Of a stretch of 60,958 bases of DNA, positions 54,301-60,958 are shown piece after piece. The notes beneath the pieces were generated by a model. It was not told the origin of the DNA. It was given only the letters and a program-made list of their open reading frames with translations, and ran no database searches. Source of the DNA: Candidatus Zixiibacteriota bacterium (lineage in GTDB: Bacteria > Zixibacteria > MSB-5A5 > UBA10806 > 4484-95); contig JAAEQD010000230.1 in NCBI GenBank assembly GCA_024231855.1, forward strand, positions 1-60,958. Reading direction: 5' to 3'. Numbering within the stretch: position 1 is the stretch's first letter; each line of letters begins with the position of its first letter. The translations under genes and the position numbers were made by a program.

Positions 54301-56718
54301 ATCTTTTTTGAGTCCTAGATAGATCGGATAAGGATGTACCATCAATCCCTTATAGGCGCTAACCGCTCTCCCCCCGCTCTCCTGTACCGTCGCCGATAAT
54401 AGCATTTTAAGCGCTGATGGCGGAGCAAGGTTTTTGGGGATTGTGTAGCGATAAATATGATTTCCCTCTTTATCGAGGCTTTCATTTTGAAGATCAGACC
54501 GAACCGGCGTAAATTTTACGGCCCGGTTACTGAATCTAAATTCCGGCCAGTCCCCGGCTTTAAATAACTCCGGTTCGATAACGAGTTGACCGTTTACCTT
54601 GTTGCCGGCGCAAGGCGTTCCAAACAGGTAAGTACCGTTGACCGTCACTTCCATTTCCTGGCCGGTTTCATAGGTATCTCTTTCGGTGGTTAACGTAGTT
54701 TTAATCCGGTCGGGCATAAACTCCTCTACCTGGATAGTGTAAGTCCCGATAATGTCATCACCGATTTTCGCGGCTACATTATACGCCCCGGTTTTCGCGA
54801 ATGATGGCACAGTCAGATCGACCGCCTCGATGCCGCCATCGCCGGTACTGAGCTTGTACTCTTTGAAATCGCGCCCCTGCGGATCGGTAATATATAACTT
54901 GTAGGGGAATCCTTCGGGCACTACCCCGTTTTTGCCACGGATTACACTAACCAGATGAGAAGTTTCGCCCGGACGGTAGACGCCCCTGTCGGAGTAGATA
55001 AATGACTCATAGCCCGTACTCAGAAAGGGTCGGCCTTTTATATCGAATTCCGAGGTAGGCAACAGGCATTCATTGAACTTCAGATATGAAAGATCATCGC
55101 CTTTACCCGCGGTGATAACGAACGGTTCAAAACCGGAAATCTTATCGCCGATATTTTCGAATATTAAAACACCTTTCGAATTCGTGTAGCCTTCGAGTAA
55201 GTTCTGATTGTTGGAGCTTATCAAATTCACCCTGGCATTATCGACAGGTTTGGTGCCGGAAAGGGTGTTAACCCAAACCATCATATGTGAATCCGACAGC
55301 CGGGCCAGTATGCCCAGATCGGTTATCATGATCCGGCGATTTATATAATTCCAGCGGCGGTCTTTCATGCGCACCGAGACGGCGTAAATTCCCTGAAGAG
55401 AATCACCGACGATCTCACCGAGATCGAAAGTCGAAACAACCGGCTCGTTTTTAGATTCGGGAAGTTTATATTGCTTAGAGAATATTTTCCGCCCGACTCT
55501 ACTTATATTAGGGTCGCTGTAGCGATGACGACCGCCGCCTAAATAATAAACTATGTTATTCGCGAAAATCTGCTCTACCTCGACACTTATCTGTTTGGTA
55601 TTGATAGCCTCGATTGCCAGAAGTTGACTGCTTTGCGCGGACATGAAAAATCCATCATCGAGAAATTTCAGGGATGGTTTCAGGTCTTGCATTTGCACCT
55701 TGGTTGAAAAATCATCCTTTAGAGTTTCGCCGTTAAGAGATGACAATCCTCGCCTGATATTAATAGTGTAAACATCTCCCGGTTTGAAATTGCCGTAGAG
55801 ATATATGTGACGGTATCGCTGGTTAATGGTAATACTCACATCGGGAGTAATAGTCAGGTATTCGCTCAAATCTGGAAGAGACACCGATTCGGATAATCTG
55901 ATTGCGATTCGGCCATTCACGCCGGCCTCTTCAGGTATGACCCTCGAGATCACCAGCGGTTTAGGCTTTCGGATCTGACTCTTATGCTTAAAGTCGGCTT
56001 GCAGCGGGATTTGTCCGCCGATACAGTTAAGACCTTCGCTTATCTCGAATTCGAAATAACCAAGTACCTCTTGAATTCGAAACGGCTCGGAAATCAGAGT
56101 AAAGGCTTTTGCCGACGATTCGTCATTGGCATAAAAATCAATACTAAGACCGTCTCGTTTGAACGATGAATTAGTATGCTTCCGAAGTTCTCTATAGTCT
56201 ACATTGTAATTAAAATCGATATGTACCAGCATTCTGCTTCGGTTGGGATCATCCGGTACATTGATTATTTCCTTGCGAATACCCTCTACTATAAACGTCG
56301 GCGTCCTGAAATCGAAAGTCCTGCTCTCTTTGATCCGATTACCGTTGACATATGATCTATCGCTTTTCACTTTGATTTTGTACTCAGTCGACGGCGCGAA
56401 CATCGTGTCGGGGAAAAACCTTAGTTCATCGTTATCGATCCAGCGGGCCAGACCGGATAGAGGCGGATCGAACTCGAGCGGTACATCGGCGGTGAGTATG
56501 TTCAGGCTGTCATCCGGCATAAGCTTATTGGAGAAATTCACCGTTATATTGGTCGGTTCATTCACAACTCCCCGCGGATAAAACCGTGAAACTTTAACCT
56601 TATCATTAGGCTTATCGTTGGTTCCCGCGATAAGGAGCACCGACATTCCTGTAATTGCCGCGAATACCAGACCAACAGAGATGTACCAAAGGATTCGGTT
56701 GTTATTTGATGGAAACAC
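51328..56718 (-). CDS. Bacterial alpha-2-macroglobulin (thioester type)
   Basis: 1796 residues anchored by an N-terminal TM helix (about 9-30), without a clear lipobox. MG-type immunoglobulin-like domains fill the first two thirds, followed by the bait/complement-like region and a thioester domain. The thioester motif HGCLEQ is intact, with the cysteine at residue 1344 (codon 52687-52689). The family traps proteases that breach the envelope, and partner PBP1C is thought to repair the wall. It is longer than E. coli YfhM (about 1650). SD AGGAGG before ATG. Confidence 0.93.
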   Translation of the reverse strand: MFPSNNNRILWYISVGLVFAAITGMSVLLIAGTNDKPNDKVKVSRFYPRGVVNEPTNITVNFSNKLMPDDSLNILTADVPLEFDPPLSGLARWIDNDELRFFPDTMFAPSTEYKIKVKSDRSYVNGNRIKESRTFDFRTPTFIVEGIRKEIINVPDDPNRSRMLVHIDFNYNVDYRELRKHTNSSFKRDGLSIDFYANDESSAKAFTLISEPFRIQEVLGYFEFEISEGLNCIGGQIPLQADFKHKSQIRKPKPLVISRVIPEEAGVNGRIAIRLSESVSLPDLSEYLTITPDVSITINQRYRHIYLYGNFKPGDVYTINIRRGLSSLNGETLKDDFSTKVQMQDLKPSLKFLDDGFFMSAQSSQLLAIEAINTKQISVEVEQIFANNIVYYLGGGRHRYSDPNISRVGRKIFSKQYKLPESKNEPVVSTFDLGEIVGDSLQGIYAVSVRMKDRRWNYINRRIMITDLGILARLSDSHMMVWVNTLSGTKPVDNARVNLISSNNQNLLEGYTNSKGVLIFENIGDKISGFEPFVITAGKGDDLSYLKFNECLLPTSEFDIKGRPFLSTGYESFIYSDRGVYRPGETSHLVSVIRGKNGVVPEGFPYKLYITDPQGRDFKEYKLSTGDGGIEAVDLTVPSFAKTGAYNVAAKIGDDIIGTYTIQVEEFMPDRIKTTLTTERDTYETGQEMEVTVNGTYLFGTPCAGNKVNGQLVIEPELFKAGDWPEFRFSNRAVKFTPVRSDLQNESLDKEGNHIYRYTIPKNLAPPSALKMLLSATVQESGGRAVSAYKGLMVHPYPIYLGLKKDYEGHAKVGEDVTYSVVAVNKNGIITSTDAIWAKFYRVIYQTIVKKNKHGVYRYVSEEQEQIIDSIRVAITDKPQPVKFTPKEYGSYRLKVFSPQTGHSSSLQFYASGWGYSPWAMTNPDRIELEFDHDKYRSGQLAKLLVKAPFSGRLLLTVEKDEVLEYHTYDLDSNTAEIELEIKPEYTPNVYITATLLKSTTSLERFSPARAFGLVPLNVENTDTRLNIALDAPSAIKPNQEIKVEISTQPGAILTIAVVDQGILQLTGFFTPDPYEFFYGKRRPSLRAYDIYSFIFPDIQPAQTMLSAAGGVAIDARRKRHVSPVISKRVKPVALWSGMIIADEQGRAIANFNIPQFNGKLAVMTVGFNGEKCGSAFKEIIVKDKILIQESLPRFITSGDKVKAKVVVFNNTDKDDRIEVSMNIDGPACLESDGNISLFVPRGEKSSAVFTLIGDYKPGNVTVDIEATNGVEKSNEKVDLPNRPPQPLLTKHGSGMVSESTPAKLSLPSDWLEGTAEYELKLSSIPAVRFSKSIQYLLRYPHGCLEQTTSKLFPLLYYNDIARISEPEIFGSKGPEYFIEAGIMKLTGMQLPSGGFSYWPGGNRRYTWAEIYASHFLVEARKAGYHVGDKVYRSLLKHLMKIANEAELEDNRGVLRIYAAYVLALADELDRSTLSGLKLLNIEKLPLYSKFQYGGAIALAKSPEDALWILPIKVHPEKIEPETGGFFNSSLRANAILLEILSELAPDNPSIPVLLDAITEDISIGRWYTTQGTAWALMAVGKFFKSHEQSDYTGHVVVAGEKIRSFKTEDVIIKNPAMGSNDIEISINGRGNCYYYWQASGVSRDMTMREHDNRMKVRREYLDSEGRPLDLSSIQLGDQVVAKITVEALDKNLENVIINDLLPTCLEIENPRLETAGQLEWVKGKSSGFDYMDIRDDRLLLFISLSTRRTFTYYYSMRVISSGEFIVPPVSSECMYDPTIKSAGSSGKIAVIDLQN

Positions 56719-56884
56719 TTAGACCTCCTTCATATTTTGACCAAATATAATCGAATTATAAGTTCAATACATTATCACCACGGACAATTTTACCAATTCG
56801 CCGTGAAACTACTGAACAAGCTATAGACGCTGATTCTAATGAACTATATATTTTTAAAACCGTGGCTTTCCCGCAACCATTATA

Positions 56885-56914
56885 ATTATAGCATCATTCG
56901 GTATAATGTTCCAA
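56885..56914 (-). promoter_or_regulatory. possible promoter of A2M-pbpC operon
   Basis: TTGGAA (56909-56914), 18-nt spacer, perfect TATAAT (56885-56890) on the minus strand, 167 nt before the ATG. Confidence 0.35.
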
Positions 56915-56972
56915 TAATTTTACTAAAAAATACTTGATAGCTTATTTACGCCTTGATGACTATAAAACCTTT

Positions 56973-57002
56973 TTGACAAAACTGGCTATTTTCAATTACA
57001 AT
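56973..57002 (+). promoter_or_regulatory. promoter of membrane protein gene
   Basis: TTGACA (56973-56978), 18-nt spacer, TACAAT (56997-57002), followed by CTGGAG just before the ATG at 57025. Confidence 0.55.
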
Positions 57003-57024
57003 AGATATAAGGTTCTGGAGAAAA

Positions 57025-58470
57025 ATGTTGAAAAATAATAAAATCGATATCGCTCTGATCTTAATCCTGTTGACAGTCAGTATTGTTCATATCCCTGTGA
57101 TCTTGAATGACTTTCATACCGATGATTATATGGTTCTTGAAATACTGGATGATGGTTTCGACCGGTCCGCTTTTTTATCGATGGAAAATCCTGTCAATTT
57201 CAGACCGCTTACTAATATCGTAATTTTCTTGAGATACGTGATTTTCGATAAAAATCAATCACTCTGGTACTTATTGAATATCTGCCTTCATCTGCTCGTA
57301 GTCGGCTTGCTTTACCGTTTTGCCCGCTCGATAGCCGATAAGGTGACAGCCATAGCAGCGAGTTTGTTTTTTGGTTTATATTTCCAGCATTTCGAGGCTA
57401 TTCTTTGGCTTTATGGTATTGTTCGTCTTCTGGCCGCCGGCTTTGTGCTGATGGCTTTAATAAATCATTATAAATACAAAGTTAGTTTTAATAAAATATC
57501 CCTTTATAAATCATATCTATTTTTTGGCCTGGCTTTGTTTTGCGTCGAGGATGCTATCGTACTATCTTTATTCTTCAGCCTGGATGCCTTTATTAGCGGC
57601 AGGCAGACGAAAAAAAAACTCATATCATATGGAATAGGATTTTTCGCGATAGCTGCCTTATACCTGATAATCCGGATTATTGCCCTGGATTCAATCAATC
57701 CGACAACTGAATGCTTCTACATAGGCGCGCATATTATAAAGAACATTTACGCCTACATCGGCTGGCTTCTGGTACCCCAACTTGATCATCCTTATATAAT
57801 CCCCTTCGTCGGCAAATATCTTCCCTCGCTAATTAACTATATCTGGCTTGTTAACCTGTCGGTATTTTTAGCGGCTCTAGCCATCGCATGGGTCGTTATT
57901 AAGAAAGGCTCAAATAAAGAGAAACTGTTTCTGGTATTCATTGCGGTAATGTTGGGTATAGCAGCCGCTTTAGACTCGAAAGTTAGTTCCAAGCTTGTTT
58001 ATATCCCCTCTATCGGCCTGGCTATAATTGCCGGATCGCTATTTATCAGGCTGCTAAAATGGCTGGAACCAAAGAAGACAAAATATCTAATTGCAATCGC
58101 GATTGTTTATCTTTTCTGCCATTCCGCGGCTATCAATTTTACGATAATCAAATATCGACACACTCAGGAGCAAACGAACTATCTGATTGATAAACTCGAA
58201 CAGCTCGATATCGATTGGGATAGATATGATTACCTGCTGTTTGATAATATCCCGGGAAGAATCAGAATAGGATTTCCCTTAGGGTACAGATTCGGATTTA
58301 CGAAGCGATTGATAGATATCAGCGAGGAAGTCGAAAAAAAGCTGGATATAGAAATTGAAAAAAGCAAGCTTGAAAACGCCGGAATAAGCTATATATTTAT
58401 AGACTTCAGCTCGGGAGATCCGGTTATCGAGAAAAAATTCGGCGGGGTACCTCACCCAACCGGTGAGTGA
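57025..58470 (+). CDS. Polytopic membrane protein, GT-C glycosyltransferase-like
   Basis: 481 residues with about 10 TM helices in the first 385 residues and a soluble C-terminal part. The first extracytoplasmic loop has NDFHTDDYMVL, an acidic motif at the place where GT-C enzymes of the PMT/ArnT type carry their catalytic aspartates, and ENPVNFRPLTN, a pattern common in such predicted bacterial glycosyltransferases. The donor and acceptor are unknown. The C-terminal codons run into a repeat-rich region, so the last residues may be recent additions. Confidence 0.65.
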   Translation: MLKNNKIDIALILILLTVSIVHIPVILNDFHTDDYMVLEILDDGFDRSAFLSMENPVNFRPLTNIVIFLRYVIFDKNQSLWYLLNICLHLLVVGLLYRFARSIADKVTAIAASLFFGLYFQHFEAILWLYGIVRLLAAGFVLMALINHYKYKVSFNKISLYKSYLFFGLALFCVEDAIVLSLFFSLDAFISGRQTKKKLISYGIGFFAIAALYLIIRIIALDSINPTTECFYIGAHIIKNIYAYIGWLLVPQLDHPYIIPFVGKYLPSLINYIWLVNLSVFLAALAIAWVVIKKGSNKEKLFLVFIAVMLGIAAALDSKVSSKLVYIPSIGLAIIAGSLFIRLLKWLEPKKTKYLIAIAIVYLFCHSAAINFTIIKYRHTQEQTNYLIDKLEQLDIDWDRYDYLLFDNIPGRIRIGFPLGYRFGFTKRLIDISEEVEKKLDIEIEKSKLENAGISYIFIDFSSGDPVIEKKFGGVPHPTGE

Positions 58471-58499
58471 GATTAATAGAAGTACACTCTTGTGACTTT

Positions 58500-58516
58500 C
58501 CCACCCGATGGGTGGG
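58500..58516. repeat. Palindrome CCCACCC-GAT-GGGTGGG
   Basis: A perfect 7-bp GC hairpin 30 nt after the preceding stop. It could slow transcription but lacks a T tract. Confidence 0.6.
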
Positions 58517-58526
58517 TTACCTGTTT

Positions 58527-58622
58527 GTAGGGACGTGACCTTGCGTCCGCCCCGGGTGGGTGATGCGACGCGATTTGCCCGCTCTCTGCCCAACCCCCGG
58601 GTCGAGTCAAGCTACGACCCCC
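58527..58622. repeat. Small repeat element A, copy 1
   Basis: Starts GTAGGGACGTGACCTTGCGT and ends GTCAAGCTACGACCCC. It is an inverted, diverged copy of 60721-60815. Similar sequences are scattered in many environmental bacterial genomes; no transposase is present. Confidence 0.75.
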
Positions 58623-58639
58623 ACGAAAATCATTCTGTC

Positions 58640-58659
58640 ATTCCCACGAAAGTGGGAAT
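58640..58659. repeat. REP-like hairpin ATTCCCAC-GAAA-GTGGGAAT
   Basis: Perfect 8-bp inverted repeat with a GAAA tetraloop, directly before element B at 58678. Confidence 0.75.
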
Positions 58660-58677
58660 CATTCCCGACGTATGGAG

Positions 58678-58697
58678 ATCCCCGTTTTCACGGGGAT
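58678..58697. repeat. REP-like hairpin element B, copy 1
   Basis: ATCCCCG-TTTTCA-CGGGGAT, identical to 60614-60633. It lies 10 nt past the stop of the beta-helix gene and might also stop its transcript. Confidence 0.8.
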
Positions 58698-58707
58698 AAC
58701 AGTATAG

Positions 58708-60456
58708 TTACTTTATCAGCGTGATCTTCACCGGGTAATCGCCGGCATCCATGCCCCATTGGAATACCTTGGCAATATACGTACTCGAGGCCACCGATTC
58801 GCCGGAATCGTTGGTGCCGTCCCAGATTGCCCGGTAGGTGCCGGCGGGCTTGCGCTGGTCGACGAGGGTGCGGACAATCCGCCCCTGGATATCGTAGATT
58901 GCCAGCCTGATCTCCGGTGGTTGCGGGCCGAGGTTGGAGGCCGAATAGACAATTGTCACTTTCGAGTTGGCCGGATTGGGATAGGCGCATTTGATTACGG
59001 TGTACTTGGGCAGGCCGTCATCGAGAAAACCGGGCGCGAATGTTGGGATAACGGCCACCTCATCGGAGTAATCCGAGACATTGCCTTGATTATCGACCGA
59101 GGTTAGCCGATAATAATAAGATACACCCGGTTCAATGTCGTTATCCGCATAATATGAACTCTCCGGCTCGGCGATCATATCGAATATACTCGGCTCGAAG
59201 CCGGGGATGGTATCCCTGAATATCTGATAGCGGTTGAAATCGGCCTCGGTGTTGTATGGCCAGATTAGGGTGACTACCAGGCTGTCGAGATCGACCTCGA
59301 TGGAATCGGGGATTCTTGGAGCGAGATCAAGATAGGTATAAGAGCAACCGCCGGGGCCGCCGTAGCAGCCGATATCTGATCTGGTACCATCGACATCGAA
59401 GATATCAGGATGGCCAGCATCGATGAGGGGGGAGTATGCCTGAAGATGATAATCCTCATTTCCAATGTACATCGGATCAACACGTATATTGCCTTCAGAG
59501 GTATCAATTTGGCCCATTCCCTCGTTCAAAGCCATTATATCAACATTCCAGAAATTATTGTATTTAATCCAGGCCCTTGCCCCATTTCCTACCCATGTTC
59601 CTCGAGCGATATTTGATATACTATTATTGATTATTGCCCTATGATTTCCAGCGCTAATTGCATTTGCTTGCGGATTATTATTCAAATGATCAAGGGTATT
59701 ATTGATATAAGTCGAAGTATCAATAGCAGCACAATTAAAACTCTCACTATGACCATAGATGAGATTATTTATCGCTAATAAAGAATCGGTCTCACCGAAA
59801 ACCGGATCACGGTAGGGATGGCCATTGGCAATTATGTTATTTCTGATAATGCCATAATGATTATCATATGTAATTGCATGTTCACAATATGTAAATATGC
59901 AATTTCTAACTTCTGTAATTGGTGTTCCTAATATATCCCACATTCCATACTGAAGAGAATCAAAAACACAGTTTTCAATCAAAGTGAAGTTTGGAGCTGC
60001 TGCTGCTCCAACTCCGCCCGCGCCTTGGAGCCTGTCTCCCGTAAACCAACATTGATTGACATGAAGATTATTCCGTGTTCCGCCATTTATAGAAACATAA
60101 TCACCGTAGAGTTCAAACCTGATCCCCTCTACATACCAGGTATTATAACGGTTATGCTCCATCCTTATTATTGTTGTATCATCTACATCATACCATAGCA
60201 TTGTCGAATCCCAACCCATTCCGATGATAGCAATCGAATCACAATCGGCCACAATTGACTCATAATACTCGCCATTGCCTATATAAACTGTATCATGCGG
60301 ACTTACAGCGTCAACTGCATCCTGTATCAACTCCGCCGCCGTTTCCCAACTTGTATATGGGTACTCGTTTGAACCCTCATGGCTGGCATAGTGGTAATCG
60401 GCGTAGGCCGGGGCGGCCAGTGTCATAATCAGTGATATTATTAGCAGGCGTTTCAT
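58708..60456 (-). CDS. Secreted beta-helix / FnIII protein with sorting-type tail
   Basis: The frame is open from 60480, but its first ATGs lie in or next to a repeat element; MKRLLIISLIMTLAAPAYA from the ATG at 60456 is a proper signal peptide, giving about 582 residues. Residues about 20-365 form a right-handed parallel beta-helix (DGEYYESIV-like entry, N-rich rungs such as NNIIANGHPY). Residues about 385-470 are a fibronectin-III-like domain (YYYRLTSVDNQGNVSDYS). The last about 90 residues are a sorting/FlgD-Ig-like tail (YPNPANSKVTIVY, GTYRAIWDGTNDSGESVAS). The tail differs from those at the left end of the window. The gene sits inside a nest of repeats (elements A, B and C). Confidence 0.82.
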   Translation of the reverse strand: MKRLLIISLIMTLAAPAYADYHYASHEGSNEYPYTSWETAAELIQDAVDAVSPHDTVYIGNGEYYESIVADCDSIAIIGMGWDSTMLWYDVDDTTIIRMEHNRYNTWYVEGIRFELYGDYVSINGGTRNNLHVNQCWFTGDRLQGAGGVGAAAAPNFTLIENCVFDSLQYGMWDILGTPITEVRNCIFTYCEHAITYDNHYGIIRNNIIANGHPYRDPVFGETDSLLAINNLIYGHSESFNCAAIDTSTYINNTLDHLNNNPQANAISAGNHRAIINNSISNIARGTWVGNGARAWIKYNNFWNVDIMALNEGMGQIDTSEGNIRVDPMYIGNEDYHLQAYSPLIDAGHPDIFDVDGTRSDIGCYGGPGGCSYTYLDLAPRIPDSIEVDLDSLVVTLIWPYNTEADFNRYQIFRDTIPGFEPSIFDMIAEPESSYYADNDIEPGVSYYYRLTSVDNQGNVSDYSDEVAVIPTFAPGFLDDGLPKYTVIKCAYPNPANSKVTIVYSASNLGPQPPEIRLAIYDIQGRIVRTLVDQRKPAGTYRAIWDGTNDSGESVASSTYIAKVFQWGMDAGDYPVKITLIK

Positions 60457-60474
60457 TGGCATTTTATAAATCAT

Positions 60475-60593
60475 TGTCATTGCGAGGGAATCCGAAGGAC
60501 GACCGCGGCAATCTGTATGATTGATTGTGTAGAAAATTCCAAGATTGTTCCGTTAGCCAACATCCAGATTGCTTCGCTTCGCTCGCAAAGACA
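60475..60593. repeat. Repeat element C (119 bp, terminal inverted repeats)
   Basis: Ends TGTCATTGCGAG and CTCGCAAAGACA pair with one mismatch in 12. The inside carries GGAATCCGAAGGACGACC and GATTGCTTCGCTTCGCTCG, a widespread REP/MITE-like sequence. Its left end overlaps the upstream edge of the beta-helix ORF. Confidence 0.75.
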
Positions 60594-60613
60594 CCTCCCC
60601 ACCACGCCCCTGG

Positions 60614-60633
60614 ATCCCCGTTTTCACGGGGAT
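60614..60633. repeat. REP-like hairpin element B, copy 2
   Basis: Identical palindrome to 58678-58697, on the other side of the beta-helix gene. Confidence 0.8.
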
Positions 60634-60720
60634 TACAGGAATATTTTTTATCTCCTATACAAGCAATATAGTTAACAATAGCGATTTGGCAAGTGGAATT
60701 TACATTATTAAAGCGTCATC

Positions 60721-60815
60721 GTAGGGGTCGTAGCTTGCCTCGACCCGGGGAAGGGCGGAATGGGCCTTACCAATCCCCCATCCCCACACGGGCGGACGCA
60801 AGGTCACGCCCCTAC
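60721..60815. repeat. Small repeat element A, copy 2 (inverted)
   Basis: GTAGGGG at the left and CCCCTAC at the right form its inverted ends. The reverse complement aligns with 58527-58622. Confidence 0.75.
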
Positions 60816-60914
60816 AATCCGAGTCAAGCGTGTTGTTTGACTCTGCGAGCAGCTGTAGGTCGGCGTTCCTCCCAAGCGGTAGCGAAGGGAGTAACCCGAC
60901 AGCGATGGCTGAAT

Positions 60915-60958
60915 GCCGTCAGGAAAGGATGAACAAAGGACTTCGTCCGCCTGACGGC
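60915..60958. repeat. Repeat with 9-bp inverted ends at window edge
   Basis: GCCGTCAGG (60915-60923) and CCTGACGGC (60950-60958) enclose 26 bp. The stretch 60841-60914 before it has no gene and resembles other dispersed repeats. No convincing gene is seen from 60481 to the window end. Confidence 0.6.

Larger units (their letters stand above)
56719..57024. other. Divergent intergenic region
   Basis: 306 bp between the alpha-2-macroglobulin gene (minus) and the membrane protein gene (plus), A+T-rich, with the two candidate promoters described separately. No other feature is seen. Confidence 0.55.

Noticed and set aside
58527..60815. Composite transposon
   Set aside because: No transposase, and the flanking elements are short REP/MITE-like; only a cassette-like arrangement can be supported.
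60693..60932. 79-codon plus-strand ORF at the right edge
   Set aside because: Runs through repeat elements A and following; R/P/G-rich composition is that of the repeats. Not a gene.
1..60958. CRISPR array or prophage
   Set aside because: No regularly spaced direct repeats of CRISPR type and no phage structural or integrase genes were seen.

Overview
The window looks like a chromosomal contig from an uncultured bacterium of the FCB superphylum, possibly a candidate-phylum lineage such as Zixibacteria. This is inferred from several things: secreted proteins with C-terminal sorting tails of the YPNPFNPST type (type IX secretion), a ferredoxin-linked 2-oxoglutarate oxidoreductase (KOR) in the TCA cycle, a pbpC/alpha-2-macroglobulin pair typical of a two-membrane envelope, and abundant small palindromic repeats. 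Where promoters can be read they resemble the ordinary sigma-70 consensus (TTGACA, 16-18 nt, TATATT/TATAAT) and Shine-Dalgarno sites are strong, unlike Bacteroidetes proper. The species cannot be named from the sequence.

Layout. 1-66: truncated tRNA-Thr. 532-13273 (+, visibly A+T-rich): four very large secreted proteins (FG-GAP/VCBS type, YD-like repeats, a second FG-GAP paralogue, and an SBBP beta-propeller/beta-helix protein), all ending in the same sorting domain, plus a decayed fifth tail at 13321. 13426-16291 (-): DUF6624-like lipoprotein, tRNA-Gly, GIY-YIG nuclease with a tandemly duplicated and broken second copy, cysE-cysK. 16531-19656: a HExxH protein, a small carboxypeptidase-regulatory-like protein and a trypsin-like protease. 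20036-22491 (-): ftsB-like, recO, glyS. 22500-23910: REP-like hairpins, an orphan TIR/deoxyribosyltransferase-like protein, and a promoter feeding a truncated signal-peptide ORF. 23949-28429 (-): SET-domain protein, VWA membrane protein, polyprenyl synthase, SDR.

28544-40306 (-) is a TCA-cycle block: sucC, sucD, korD, korA, korB, korC, ndk, larA-like, mdh, aconitase/LeuC-like, a LiaF-like membrane protein and icd. Together these convert citrate/isocitrate to 2-oxoglutarate, succinyl-CoA and succinate, and interconvert malate and oxaloacetate, with ferredoxin as an electron carrier. Citrate synthase, fumarase, succinate dehydrogenase and the aconitase small subunit are not in the window. Two enzymes of this block, SucD and the aconitase-like protein, carry long lysine/alanine-rich histone-like tails, and a nearby GTPase-like protein ends in a short basic tail. 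The aconitase-like gene appears to start at a CTG codon.

40347-44230 (-): CCA-adding enzyme, carbamate kinase and a cyclic-2,3-diphosphoglycerate-synthase-like protein preceded by two tandem consensus promoters. 44500-58470: O-antigen ligase-like protein, ALDH7-type aldehyde dehydrogenase, DPM1-like glycosyltransferase, pbpC, alpha-2-macroglobulin, and a GT-C-like membrane protein. 58500-60958: a secreted beta-helix protein sitting between inverted copies of several small mobile-looking repeats.
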